DNA of 64,000 bases from NCBI GenBank assembly GCA_009829735.1, contig CM020619.1, positions 12,453,777-12,517,776 on the forward strand, in the 5' to 3' direction. Positions 31,190 through 43,352 of this stretch are shown here, one piece after another (position 1 is the stretch's first letter; every line of letters begins with the position of its first letter). The stretch comes from Pyropia yezoensis (Eukaryota > Rhodophyta > Bangiophyceae > Bangiales > Bangiaceae). A program made the translations under genes and the position numbers. The notes beneath the pieces were generated by a model. That model ran no database searches. It was not told where the DNA came from and was given only the letters and a program-made list of their open reading frames with translations.

Positions 31190-34100
31190 AACGCCTGTTG
31201 GCGGAGCAGGGGCGTCAGGCCAGCCAGACGCTCCAACTGAAGTAGCGACACAAACAAAAAATGTGGGAACGAGAAGAGGGTAGAAAGAAAGCACGCTCCT
31301 GGTGTTCGTACGGAGCCGCTGAACCGTGCCCAGAAAGCGATGCCAGAGCGGCCGACAGAGGAAGGCGTCGACCTTCAAGTCGGCGGTGGTGTGTTGAGTG
31401 GGTCGACCTCCTTGCAGCTGGGATGCGACGGCGGTCGCATTGAGGTTCCCAGCAGATTGCCATGGGTAAGTTCATGTAGTACTTGACTTCAACCATAGAA
31501 CATTATAAGTACTTCGTGTTCCAACACTTGAGTGTACGAGTCATTCTTTGATCCGGATCACACGATGGCCAACTGAGATGGTGACACTGACCCCGTGAAT
31601 TCACCCGGGTTGCGTCGTTACACCCAAATCACTCCACCGTTCGGCGAATTTGGTGTAGTTCGGGCTTCCGAATCCGAACGCGGTTTGGATAGACTTACAG
31701 ACAAATTAATGCGTTTCCAAGAACTTTACGGACAATGACCCACCATGAGCTGAGAGATGGCTCCCCACTGGCTCCGTACTGTACAACCCTTGATCGAGGG
31801 CTCTCAAGAGACAGAGGCAGAGCTATCTTCTAATGCTGTGAGCGAGCATGCACTTTTGCGGAGTGCTGCAACCAGCTCCCTGGTTGCCGCCGCGCGGCGC
31901 CGGGCTACGATGACTGACCCGCGGCACCTTAGCAACGTGTCCCACGCTCGTTGATCTGGCGGCTCTGACAGGTCCTCGAAACGGTCAGGAGCGCGCTTCC
32001 CTGTGCGGAGCCTGATGCTTGTTCACGGCCGTGAGCGCGGACACCTCACCACTCATTTCAAGACCAGTCATGCCACTTCTGTCAAGTACGCTTGCACGTG
32101 GCCAATTGGTCGCCACGTGTTCTCATTGCATGTGTCGTCCGGGTGGAACTCTTCCAGAGTTCGGGCGAATCCACCGTATTCGCGAACCCGAATCCGAATC
32201 CGAATCCGAATCGATCCCCCACAAACCCTGGAATTCACGGCAGTTGAAGCGCACGAGGGAGAGACGCCCAAGAAAAAAGAAAATGAGCGCCAACCCCGGC
32301 GGTCTCATGGCGCGTCTCCTTCGCGTCACTGCCAAGAAGAGGCACTGCGTCATACATACCACCTCGGTGATGTGCGAAAAGGCAGGAACATGGAGAGCGC
32401 GTGGATGAGGCTGCGACGGCTGCCCAGTGGATGTGGCATCGATGCTGGCCAACGAGGGCGGTTGGGAGGGGGAAATGCTGATGTTTACCGTACCTTTGCG
32501 CCTGGTGAGCTTCCAGGGGGAGAAACCAGGGGTGGCCGCAAAGGACACGGGCAGGAACACCCGTGTCGATGGCAGTGGTGGCTGGACATTGACGCGAGTG
32601 CGCAGTGGTCCATCCCCGAGCGGAGTCGCCGTTTCAATGTCGAGATCGACAGAGAACAGTTGGACCGTTGTATCGTGAGACCGCGAATGGTTTCCAGACC
32701 GAAGAGAAGGCAAAGACTCAATGAGAGCTGCGTCGTCAAGACGGCAGTCTAGAGCATTAGCGCTCCACGGCGAAAGAAGGTCATTAGATGGAGCAGGAGA
32801 GGGCTGTTTCAGAGGTGTAACAAAGATGCCCGCAAGTGCACAGGGAATCACTCTGTGCGTCTGCATCCTGGCCGCGTTTCGAGCTGCCAACGAAAACCAG
32901 TTCTTCTGTCACAATTTGTTTTGCAGCCATGAGTGCATGTGCGTACAACGCGTTCACATGCCTCTGCTGATGACGGCGCAGAAGGCTCGAGGGAAACTGT
33001 ATGTCTTCTGCGACGACGCCATCGATATCCCTGAGGAGTCGTGGATGCGCTGTAGGGAAGGTGAAGAGCGACCTGCGTACAGTACAATCCAAGCGTTCGT
33101 CCGACGGACGGGCCTGAGAGTGTCTGTCCTTCAACGCGCGAACCGCCGGATTAACCTACAGTGGTCATCTCTTCACCCCTGATCTTGGTGGCAGGCAACA
33201 GAATACAGTGTCAGACGGCTTGACCCGCGCGTGCCAAGACCGCCGCGACCAGTGATTCCACCCGAGACGAGCGAGTGGGGTTCCGCACAGATACATAGAT
33301 ATCCACTATGTGCAGTACGTGGAGGCTTTGTCAGAGTCGGCGGTGGATTGAAACATTGCATGCAATATGTGCGCCTATCTATCTGTCTGTTTAACGCACG
33401 CACCTGACCTGGGATACAAGGGCCCCGCGCGGTGCCGCCTCCCCGATGCCGCCCTCTGATCCTCGTGGGCGGCACCCAGCCCATTAGCAGCGCCTTCTCG
33501 CCAGGCGTCTTTAGCAGCAGCGCGTACCGCGCCTCCAGACAGCTGAGTGGTAGGACGCGCACGACCCTGCTCAAGCACCAGCTGGAGGCTCCCAATCTTG
33601 CCTGCGAAAATAATACTTAGATATTCTATAGATACATACATAGTGCTCTGTATTTTTCATTTCTTGCTTAAGACTTCCATTGCTGGCAGTGTCAGTGGCT
33701 GAGTTTGTGAGGGAGGGCGACACCCCGGCGCATCGCCGAGGCCGAGCCTGCCGGGACTCCCCGCGAGAGCCGAAAAAACGGTGTGGAGTAGATTTTGCAG
33801 AGTGATGGAACGTCTTGGCGGCCTGCGCATTGCCACGAAGACCAATCAGACCATCAAGGCGACCCCTGTGCATCATTACTTGGAGTCGAGGAGGTTCGAA
33901 GAAAGTCGCTTGAACTGCTCTCTCGAAGACACGTTGATGCGTAGGTATTCGTGGCCCCGATGATCCAGGGAGGTTCCTCACGCGCGGGGCCCACACAGAA
34001 TGCGCAAACACGGCAGAGCAGACGGCGCCCCGAACGAGACAAGAGGCGCGACCAACTGGGCCAGCCGTGACCGCCGGCTCATGGTTTTTGGGCTGGTCCG

Positions 34101-36376
34101 TCGCTCGAGCGGAAAGGGACAGCGCATGGAGAAATCATGCAAGCCAAGGAAGGTCCCGCCAATGAACGCTGTCGAGGCTGTTCCTTATCCGGTTATCGTA
34201 CTGAGTGGCGCGTGCCTGTTTTTTGCCACAAGGCAGTGCGGCGGCCCCCCAGCTGCGACCGAAGGCAAGAGCTGCAAGGACTTTGCAGCAGAGTTGTGTC
34301 TTTTCGCTCGTCCCCACACAGTCCACTCTCCCCAACGGGTGCTGTCGCGTAGACGCGCCACCCCTGGTCGTGGGCCCTGCGCCGCCATCACGAGCCGGGG
34401 GGTTCCCCCCGGTCGCCCGTCGGGCGACTGCTTGTCTGCGCGACGCGCGGATGGCTGCAACCGTCGAGATTTGGACAGCCGGCGCTGCCATGGAATCCGG
34501 CACGGGTACAGTAGGTCTCGGGCCTCGGGAAGGCAGGCGGCACCGGGATGCACCAGCGCATGCGGTGCATGCAATGTCCACTTCCCCACGGTCAAGTGGG
34601 TGGCCATGATTGCTTTTGCCCGCACGAGGAGGCGTGGTCCTCGAGTGTCAGGTCACCCGTGGCCCCACCCCGATGCCCCACCGGCCGCCTGGGTGCCTGG
34701 CTGGCACGAGCCGCCGCCGGCCGACCAAGTACAGAGCGCTCGGCCTTCGCGGCTCCCGTCTTCCCCGCACGAAGGGGGGGGACCATCCCCGCACCGCTCC
34801 GGCACCCGCCTCGCCCCCTCGCAACCCGGCCTGCGGCCCGTCGTCCGTTGTCGCTGGTGTGCACCCTGGCCTCCAGCTGGCTCCTGGCGCCTACCGTCGG
34901 CGGCGGCGGCGACCGCAAGGGGTACGGTCCACAACCGCCGCCGCCGCGGCGCCGCTCTCGCGAAGGGCCGAGGGGGGACTCCGGCATCTCGCCACCGCCG
35001 CGGCGTCGGCTGCGTTCCGCTCCGGCACCGTGTGACACCCCCTCCCACATGCGCCACGAGCAGGGGCGCGGCGGGGCAGTCGAGCTAGGTGGCTGGCTGT
35101 AGGGGGGGATGGGGGGCACACGCGGAGGTGTGCCCCCGATCGGGGTCGCGGCGGGCCTCTCAAGGCCCGGGGCCAGTCCGCGTTGCCGGCTCAGCGGGGT
35201 CGTGCGCGTGACCCGGGCGGGGCGTGTGCCGGTCAATCGTCCCGTAGATTCCGGCGGCCTGAGGCCGACTCGCCCCGCTGGGGTGTCGCGGACCGCCGGC
35301 GGCGACGCGGCCCCAGCTGTCGCCCACCGTGTGGCCCGGCGCGCCCTGTCGTCTGCTGGACGCAACAGACACCCAACACCCAGCCACGCGACGCCGCGCG
35401 GCGGTGCGGTCGCCGCCCCCACCCCGCCAGCCGTTCAGCCACCACACCACCGCATTTCCCCACCCCCCCCCCTCCCGACAATGTCCGCCATCCCCACCAG
35501 TGCGAACGGATGGGGGTGTGCATCCGGAGTGGACGACTCGCCCCACCAACTTGCCACGACAGCCGTGGTGGGGGCAGGGGGAGGGCGTTTGCAGCAACAA
35601 TCAGGGGGGGCGACCGCCGAGGAGGGCCGGAAGGGGCCCAGCTGCACTCTGGAGGGCGGGACCAGGGCCAGAAGGGGTCTGGAGAGGGGAGCATGTACAG
35701 TGTACAGCGGGCCTTCGCCACAACACACCCAGCCCCTTTCACCGACACGCGACGGTGGGGGGGCTTTTGGTAGAGGCACGGGGCGCGGCGGTCAGCGCGA
35801 CCCCCCCCCTCCCGCGGCCCCACGGCGCCCCGTCGCCCGCCCCCCCTCTCGCGCTTTCAGTCTGGATTCCTCCCCATTGGCAGTGGGCGCGTGTCCCACC
35901 GCCCCCGCGGCAGTTGGTCCCCCCGTGCAACGCGGTAGGCCGCAGCGACCCGCCGTGCTCGCACCACGCCCGCACCACGCCCGCACGCCAAGCGTTCCCT
36001 TTCTCCCCCCACCCCCCTCTGTCCCTCTCATTCCCATTGTCAGGAGACCGCCGGGCGGTCACGGGACCGTCCAGCGCCCTGGGCCGAGGCTATTTGAGCA
36101 CCCTTCCCACCACGCACGGGGCGGAGCGGGTGAGAGGAAGGGTCCCCATCGCTCACGGCGTACGGTCGTGTGCGCAGCGGCGGGACCGGCGAGGCTAGCC
36201 CGCCTGCCTGACCACCCTTCACCACCACCACGACACCTCGAGGCTGCTTTTCTCTCTCACCCCTCCCGCCTTTCCCCTCTCTTCCCTCCTCTCCCCCCCA
36301 TTTCCCGCGTCTGTTGGTCACTCACCCACCCTCTCCCCCTTCTCGCATCGACGGTGTCGTCGACAATCGAGAGACC
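31190..36376. other. ~5.2 kb without a convincing gene
   Basis: 31.5-34.0 kb is lower in GC than its neighbours, with scattered short ORFs. The longest, minus 32123-32890 (255 aa), has mixed composition but no domain I recognise, and part of it is the CCGAAT hexamer repeat. 34.0-36.3 kb is GC-rich, open in many frames with Pro/Arg/Gly shadows. 36.0-36.37 kb is a pyrimidine-rich probable 5' UTR/promoter of the next gene. Confidence 0.45.
32187..32213 (+). repeat. CCGAAT hexamer microsatellite (four units)
   Basis: Reads CCCGAATCCGAATCCGAATC and continues. The same AATCCGAA words recur singly at 31660-31680, 500 bp away. Confidence 0.7.
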
Positions 36377-37579
36377 ATGACTGCGGTCACAAGGCCCTCC
36401 CCCCTCTCCCCTAGTTCCATCTCATCCTTCGGGAGCTCCCCTTCCACCCCCTTTCTCCCCCCGCCTTCCTCTCCCCCCGCTCGGTATGCTCTCCCCCCCT
36501 GTGTCGGCGCTGGCGCTCAGCTGGCGCTCCTCTCTGCTGCTCTGGAGGCATCGCAGGCGGCACGAGATCGGGTGTTTATGACCTGCCATGGCTGCGGCTG
36601 GCAGCAGCACATCCGCCGCAGCCGTTGCAGCCACTGCGGAGCTGCCAAGGTGGTGGCGACCGAGCCTAAACGGAAAAAGAAGCGCAAGCGTCCGTCGGCC
36701 GCGGCGGCGGCGGCGGCAGCTGCCGCCGCGAGCGCTGCAGGGGAGCCCTTGCCACCACCGCCGGGCACCCTTAGCATTGAGCTGAGCAATGACGACGGCA
36801 ACGATAACGGCGAAGACGACGGCGGTCCGGCCGCTGTCATTGGTTCGTCGACGTCAGGCGACAGCTGCGGCGGGGATGGTGTCGGCAACGCGTCGACGAC
36901 GACCACCACGAAGCAGAAGCACCCGCCCAGGCGACGTCCCGCCACCGTTGACGTTGTGGTGGTGCCTAACAAGGCGGCGGCAGAGGCGCGGATCGTTTGT
37001 CACGTTGCGCACCTGTCTAGCGTGCTCGGTGACGCGCCGCCGCGTCCGCCCGCCACGCCTGCCGGCCGGGGCCAGCGTGCCGTATCGGCGCCCGCCACTG
37101 CCGACGACATGTCCCCCCTCACTCTAGGATGGTCGGCGTCGTGTGAGGCGGCGGCATCGTCGCCACCGCCGGCGCCCCTTCGCCCGGCCAAGCGGCGTGC
37201 GGTCGTCAAGGTGGAGGTGCCTCCAGTCGGCGAGGCCGAGGGCCCGCCCGCGCGCTGGGGCGGCGGCCCAGATGCCCCCGTCTGGGAGGGCCTGCCTCTG
37301 GAGCCTCTGCTCGACCCCACTGCAGATACCCTCGACGGCTGGTCTGAGCGTAGTGGTAGCGACGCCGACGACTTACCCGCTGCGGCGTCGCCACAGCCCG
37401 ACTGCCTGCTCCTTCCCCCCGCGTCGGTTGCGTCGCCGCGGGGCATCTGTGACCCAGTCTTTGAGGTGCTTGGCGACGACGACCAGCCGCTTGGCGGCGG
37501 GGGGGCAGGGGGTGACGCTGAGGGCCTATGTGGGCTGTTTGAGACCCTCCCGGACCTGTCGAGTGACTCATTCTTTTGA
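36377..37579 (+). CDS. Zinc-ribbon protein with acidic C-terminus, possible transcription regulator
   Basis: 400 aa from the ATG in GAGACCATGA. Ser/Pro-rich N-terminus, then a helix (QLALLSAALEASQAARDRVF) directly followed by CHGCGWQQHIRRSRCSHCG, a C-x2-C-x10-C-x2-C knuckle at about residues 69-87, then a basic run KRKKKRKR resembling a nuclear localisation signal. A poly-Ala block and an acidic/Ser/Gly stretch follow. A second conserved-looking segment is PATVDVVVVPNKAAAEARIV. The end is acidic and hydrophobic (CDPVFEVLGDDDQPL, then LCGLFETLPDLSSDSFF), like an activation domain. I do not know the family. Inference: nuclear DNA- or RNA-binding regulator. Composition and codon use are like the neighbours. 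Confidence 0.7.
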   Translation: MTAVTRPSPLSPSSISSFGSSPSTPFLPPPSSPPARYALPPCVGAGAQLALLSAALEASQAARDRVFMTCHGCGWQQHIRRSRCSHCGAAKVVATEPKRKKKRKRPSAAAAAAAAAAASAAGEPLPPPPGTLSIELSNDDGNDNGEDDGGPAAVIGSSTSGDSCGGDGVGNASTTTTTKQKHPPRRRPATVDVVVVPNKAAAEARIVCHVAHLSSVLGDAPPRPPATPAGRGQRAVSAPATADDMSPLTLGWSASCEAAASSPPPAPLRPAKRRAVVKVEVPPVGEAEGPPARWGGGPDAPVWEGLPLEPLLDPTADTLDGWSERSGSDADDLPAAASPQPDCLLLPPASVASPRGICDPVFEVLGDDDQPLGGGGAGGDAEGLCGLFETLPDLSSDSFF

Positions 37580-40500
37580 CGCAACCCCCCCCCCCCCCCT
37601 TCCACATCTTCCGTCTCCGCGTTGAGCATCTCTCGATGGACAGAGTTCGTGAGTGTATCGTACTTGGACGGAAAGAAAAAAACCGCGCTCACGACGGACT
37701 GCTCAAGCAAAACCCGCCGAGAGGCCCGGCGCCGCCGCAGGCGTCGGCTGCACCCATCGGCATGCAGCGGGTGGTTGGCCGTGGATTGCGGGGGCCTTCC
37801 ACTCAAAGCAACAGCATGGAAAAAAAAAACAGAGCCCCCGTGGCTCTTGCCTGCACCAGACAGACTCTAGCCGGGGTGGCGGTTGACCCGCTCGAAAGCT
37901 TGAGCGTGCGCGCCCGGACACTCGGCCCGGCACCGCCGAGACTCCACCCACGGGGAGGGCGCCGCGCCGCCTGCACATCGGCGGCGCTGTGGCGGAGGCA
38001 CGGACAGAAACGTGGCGGAGGTCACAGCCAAGGCAAAGCGCTGAGGGGGAGGAGTGAGCAGCTCGCGTCAGCGATTACCGGTCCTCCCACGGCAACTCCT
38101 CAATAGTTATTCCCAAGTCGCCCGCTGGACAAGTGACTGTCCTCAGACACACGTGTGGCGGCCGACGGAAGACTACCACCCGGGGACCTTCCCCTTCCCT
38201 CCTGCTCCACTCAGAGCGGCGGCGGCTCTACAGACCGCTCGGTGTGCGGCCGGTAATCCCCCCCCCCCCCCCCCCCCCGACAAACCTCATGGCCACGCAG
38301 GCGGTGCGCTCTCGAAACGAGGGCGGCACCTCCTGCCGAGGAGCACCCGCCGCTCCCGCTGGTCGCGCAGGAGGGAGGCGGAGGGGCTTGCACCTCCCTC
38401 CGGAACCAGCAGAGGGTCCCCCCACCTCGCGCGTCTGCCGAACGGCCGATTGCCGTATGGCGACCTCGGGCGTCCTCTCCATCACTGGGATCATCACCGC
38501 CAGCACCCCCCACTCCATCACCTCCAAAGAACATCAACAACCGCGTGGATAAGTAGATACCCCACCATGACCATCAGGCCACCCCCGTCGCTGCCAATCT
38601 CGCAAGCAAGCCGCCGCCGGCCGCCGCAGGGGCCCCGTCCCCAGCCAGGCTGGCGAGATGGCTTCCCCAGCCGCCCCCCAATGTCGCCGTCGCGGCGAGG
38701 AATCGGGGTGCACGTGCGCAGCGGTGCGGGGGAGAGGGGTGGGGCGCGGCGACGCCGTGGACGCGCGGCCCGCGGCGGTGGAAACCGGCAGATGCCGCAT
38801 CCGTCGCGCCAACGAATCTGGGCGGGGGGCCCAAGAATAGGTGGAGGACACCTCGAGGGCTGGGGGGCGGCGGTCGGTTCGACAGACGGGCCGAACTGTG
38901 TGAGAGTGTAAATATAATCCAATACTGAGAGATCGGAGCATATTTTGAGCTGTCCAGGTTCCGATCGACAAGGGTTCCCCACACAGTAAGACCAGAATTC
39001 TTACTTCTGTCGAACAGCCACCTCAAAATACTCTAAAAGGGCTTGGACGTGGCCTAAAGGGTGAGGCATACCCAATCAGCAGTCGCTAAAGGAAAACATA
39101 ACAATGCCTTTCTCCTGCGTTGTCATAGTTGATGACTTTGAAATAGTATTGGACCAGTCCGAAGGCCTTTAGTTTTTCAATGGCTTCATTGATTTGATGA
39201 TTTTTCGGGCTTCACTTCCACAATTGGCCCATCAGAACTGTTCTTCCAGTCACTTCCCCTTGCACATGCCCCCCACCCTCGCGACCGCGGGAGGGGGGAG
39301 AAAAGCACCAGGATCTGCCGTCGGACGGTCTCGCGTGGAGAGGATCCCCCTCACCCCGCCGCGCCGTCGCCGCCCGCCCGCACCGCTGGGCGGTGGGGGG
39401 CGCGCGCCACGGGCGGGCAGCCGACGGCCGGCCGCCCGACCACGGCCGGCCGCCGGCGCGTGTGGCTCCTTGCGCGGCAGCCTGCCGGGTCGCGGTTGGC
39501 GGGGGGGGGGGGGGTCTGCCTGGGCGACCCCGCCCCCGCGCCGCGTGCGGCCTGCGCTGCAGCCCGCGAGAGCGGCGTGGGGAGAGAGGGGGACGACGAC
39601 CCGGCGGTGCCTCTTGCGCACCCCGCACCAGGGGGGCCGACGCAGACGTGGCTGCTTGGGCAGGCCACCGCAGGCGCCTGCAGTGGCTGGGGAGAGGGGG
39701 GGGGGGGGAAGAGGGGCTGCGCCGGGGGTCGCGCGGTGGGGGGCGGGGGGGTAAACGCCCGCCCGCCCCTTTCCGCCGCCGCCGCCTGTCGGCGAGGGGG
39801 GCGGCCAACGGCACTCGCCGGGCAGAATGGGGGGCGCGCCGGGGCGGGAGGGGGACGGAAGTCAAGGTGCACGTGCAACTGAGCCCCCCCCCTCCCCCCC
39901 GCCCCAACCCCCGTCGCCCTACCTGTCTTCCCCTCCTCCTCCCTCCCCCCGCTCAGACCGCTCAGCGGCGGCCACGCCCCCCCGAGCCGTGGCGTGTCTA
40001 CCCCCCTGTCGGCGGGGGACGGCGGCGGCGGGACGGCACGGCCGCGCTGGCAAAGCGGCAGCGGCCGGCCGGGGAGCGGCGGCGACCGGCGGTGGTGGTG
40101 GTGGGAGTGGTGGCGGTGGCGGGGCGGCAGTGACCGTGGTTTTGCTGGCGGTGGAGGCGGAGGCGGTGATGGGGTGGGGGGAACATGGGGGGGGGGGTCG
40201 GGGGGGCCGTCGACCCCGCCTCTGGGTTGGCGGCAACGTCCGTTTGCCCTCCAACCCCCCCGCGGCGCGAGCGACCGCTGCTGTCGGCGCGGCGGTGCGG
40301 CACCAGTCGATGAGTCAGGGCGGCTGCACTCCCACCTCCCCCCCCCCAAAACCCCCCCATCGTGCCCCCCCCCCCTTCCCTCACGCCCGCGGACCCGCCG
40401 GCCTGCCCGCTCTTGGGCCTGCCGCCGCCGCGGCCGGCGCCCCCCCCCCACCCACCACCCCAGTCGCCCTGCCCGCTGGCCGACCGCCGGCGGGCCGGCC

Positions 40501-41045
40501 GCCTCCCACAGTGGTGGCGGCCACCGCCGCGGCCGCCACCAGCCACGCCGGCCGGTGAGGCGGCCGCCGCGCCCCGCGCGCCACCCACAACCACCCCGGC
40601 CGACGCCCCGCACCGCCGTCCGGCACGCCCGCTGCGCGTCGGCCGGCGACGCCGCGGCGTGGCCGGCACGGCGCGGTCAGGGTGACACTCTGTCGGGGGG
40701 GGCGCTTCTTCCCCTCCCCCGCCCCCCCCCCCACCCCCCCTCCCCGGTACGACCCGACCGCCGCCACGTCTCGTCCCCCCCACCACCCCTTTCCCGCCGC
40801 CTCCACGCAATACGCTGCGCTAGCGTCACCAACCTCTCCGTCGCCGCCGCCACTGGGCAGCCGCACCTCCCCTCCCCCCACCCCCCCACGCAGTGCGCCG
40901 TGGCCTGCCCCCTCCCGTCGCGCTGCGGGCCCCCACCCCCGCCTCTGTCCAACCCCCACCTACTCCACGCCTGCGTTCTTCATTAGGGCCGCCTCGTGCC
41001 CCGTGCACCACCGCCAGTCCGTTGCCTCTTCCTGCTGCGGCGGCC
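37580..41045. other. ~3.5 kb without a convincing gene
   Basis: 37.6-38.9 kb GC-rich with a poly-C run of about 20 at 38259-38278. 38.9-39.25 kb is a sharp AT-rich island with TCCAATACT words in inverted order at its two sides (near 38919 and 39150). 39.25-41.0 kb is extremely GC-rich, open in all frames, and translates to Pro/Arg/Gly only; part of it is presumably the 5' region of the bHLH-GAF gene. Confidence 0.45.
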
Positions 41046-41121
41046 ATGGCGTCGGCCTGGGTAGAACCGCACCCCGCCCACCCCGCCGACGTAGAGACGG
41101 CTGTGGTGGCACCCGCCGCCT

Positions 41122-41153
<32 letters not shown>

Positions 41154-42502
41154 CCTGTCCCCGCCGCCGCCTCTGGCTCCCGTCGCGGGAACAAGAGGCT
41201 CGCTCCAGCCTCCTGGCGCGGCCAAGGAGAGGGAGACAACGACACAAGGGGCGGCAGTGGCGGTGGCAGTGGCGGCGGCAGTGGCGGTGGCAGCGGCGGC
41301 GGCAGTGGCGGCGGCAGTGGTGGCGGCGACGGCGGCGAGGTCGGCGGCAAAGAGAATGGCGGCGCCCCCCCCCCGCCCCCCCCCACGGTGACGGCCAAGC
41401 GGGAGCCCCCCCCCCCCCCTCCCCCCCCCCAAAGTCGCACACCAAAAAGTGCCGGGACAAGGTCAACGCGGCGTTTGCTGCCCTGCTGGGTGCGCTGCCG
41501 CCCCCCCCCCCCGGCGGGGCTCCGCTGCGTCACAAGGCGGACATCCTCGACTATGTGGCGGGGCTGCTGCGGGGCCTCGCCGCCGACACGGAGCGCCTGG
41601 AGGCGCGCCTCGCGCTCGCCGCCCCCGCCCGGCTGGTCGCGTGGGCGGGGCGGGTGGCGCACGCGGCGGGGGGGGACCTCCCCGCGGCGCTCCCGCGGCT
41701 CGCCCCGGCACTGACTGTCAAGGCGCCGTGGGCGCTGGCCGAGTGGTGGGAGCCAACGGCGGTGGGGGGGACGGGGGGGGGGGGGGCGGCGGCGGCGGCG
41801 GCGGCGGCCGTGGGCGCGGCCGTGGGGGGACTAGACGCCGCGGGGGGGGGGGCGGGGGGGGAGCCCACCACCCTCCTGCGCCTTACCGCCAGTGTGGCGG
41901 CCATGGCCAAGGATGAGGTGGTGGCGGCAGACGTGGCGGCCTTTTCCGTTGCCAGCGCGGTGGGGGGGGGGTGGCGTGCCGGCACGAGCGGACGCCCCGA
42001 CAGTGGTAGCGGCGGCGGCGGTGGCGGCGGCGGCCGTGGCGGCGGCTGCAGCAGCAGCAGCGGCAGTGGCCGCAGCGGTGGGGCCGGCGGCGCCCCCCCG
42101 CCGCCGGCCCCCCACCTGGGCATTGTGCGGCCACCCGACGACCTTGTCGGGCGCGTCTACACCACCCGCCGACCCGAGTGGATGGGGGACCTTGCCCGCA
42201 CCGCCGACGCGGCCACCTTTCGGCGCGCCGGGCTGGCGCGCAAGCACGGCCTGGACGTGGCGGTGGGGGTGCCCGTCGTGGTTGGCGGGGTGGTCCTCGG
42301 GGTGCTCGTCCTCCTCGACACCGAGTGGCGGCGCTACGAGCCCGCCCTCACCGCCCTTGCCGCAGACGTGGGCGCCCTTGTCGCGGCCGTGTGGATCCGC
42401 GACCGTGCGGGCCGACCGGGCGCCGACGACGGCGGCGGGGCGGGGCGGGGGGTAGGCAGGGGGGGGGAACGGGGGCCGTCCCCGACGTGCCCCCGGCCTT
42501 GA
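41046..42502 (+). CDS. bHLH-GAF protein, frame changes at a poly-C tract
   Basis: Starts MASAWVEPHPAHPADVETAV (ATG in GGCCATGGCG), then poly-Ala, KRLAPASWRGQGEG and a (GGGS)n-like linker to about 41370. Past a C14-T-C11 tract (about 41406-41430) the frame must shift by one to reach KSHTKKCRDKVNAAFAALLG, the basic part and helix 1, then loop and KADILDYVAGLLRGL, helix 2: a bHLH with K-R-KVN contacts. The rest is a GAF-type domain: TVKAPWALAEWWEP, SVAAMAKDEVVAADVAAFSV, DLVGRVYTTRRPEWMGDLAR, DVAVGVPVVVGGVVLGVLVL. Known: GAF domains bind small ligands or dimerise; bHLH binds E-boxes as dimers. Inference: a ligand- or redox-sensing transcription factor. There is no room for an intron at the tract, so a homopolymer length error or real slippage is likely. 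Confidence 0.75.
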
Positions 42503-43352
42503 TTGGGGGGCTCGCCGAGGCCGCCGTCGCGTCGGCCGCGGCGCTGTTGGCTTGAAGGGGCTAGGGCGGAGTGGCGGGCGGAGGGGGGGTACGGGCGCGG
42601 GCGCCACGGGTGTTGCGGGCGGGTGTGCGCGCGCGCGCGGGGCACCCCCGTTGCTCCTCCCGCCCCTCGGCCGAGCGCCTTTGTGTCTACACAAGGCGGC
42701 GCGGGCGCCCGCGCCCCGGCTCGTCCCGGGCCCGCGGCCGGCCCGGGCAGAGCGAAGCGGGCGGCGTGGTGTCTGTCTTTTCTTCTTTTTTTTTCTTATT
42801 GGGCTGAGCACAGGATCAATGGGAGCGGGAGAGGACGCACCAGGCTGGGAGGGACGACACCGACGTGGAACAGACACACCCCCGGCTGGTCGGCCCGCAG
42901 CCGCAGCGGGCGCGCCTACCGGCGGACGCTCGGGGGCTGTAGCCACGCGGTCGCAGGGGCAGAAGTGTCCTTTGGCCCGGCCCCCCCTGTCAGTGTCTGC
43001 CAACGGTGCCAACGGCGGGCCGCGGTCCAGCCGCAGCAAAAGGGCGTGGGGGAAAACGGGCAGGTAGGAGCAGGGGGCGAGCGCACAACGCGTCGGGGAG
43101 GGGTGGGGACAGCCGCCGCGTGGGCGGGCGGTCGGCGGGTGTGGCGCTCCCGGCCGGCGGGGGGCGGGGTCCCCCCACTGCTGCCGCTACGAATGATCGT
43201 AGCGGGGTGACCGCAGTGATGCACCCCTACCTCCGCCTACCCCCAGCCACCCTCTACCACACCCCTTCGTCCCAGTTCTCCAAACGCCCTACCCCAACCC
43301 CCGCTGACGCTCCCCTTCCCCACACCTCCCCCCCACCCCCTCTTTCACTCGC
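42503..43352. other. Convergent 3' region of bHLH-GAF and SURF2-like genes
   Basis: GC-rich, with a T-rich stretch (42775-42800) that may mark 3' processing of the bHLH-GAF transcript. No gene seen. Confidence 0.4.

Noticed and set aside
32123-32890. 255-codon minus ORF in lower-GC DNA
   Set aside because: Mixed composition is mildly suggestive, but no domain was recognised and the end runs through a hexamer microsatellite; kept only as a note.
34000-36380. Long overlapping ORFs on both strands
   Set aside because: Equally open in several frames, no domain, no consistent start or splice signal.
39351-40613. 420-codon minus ORF and several plus ORFs
   Set aside because: Pro/Arg/Gly-only translations with no domain; at this GC level stop codons are rare in all frames.
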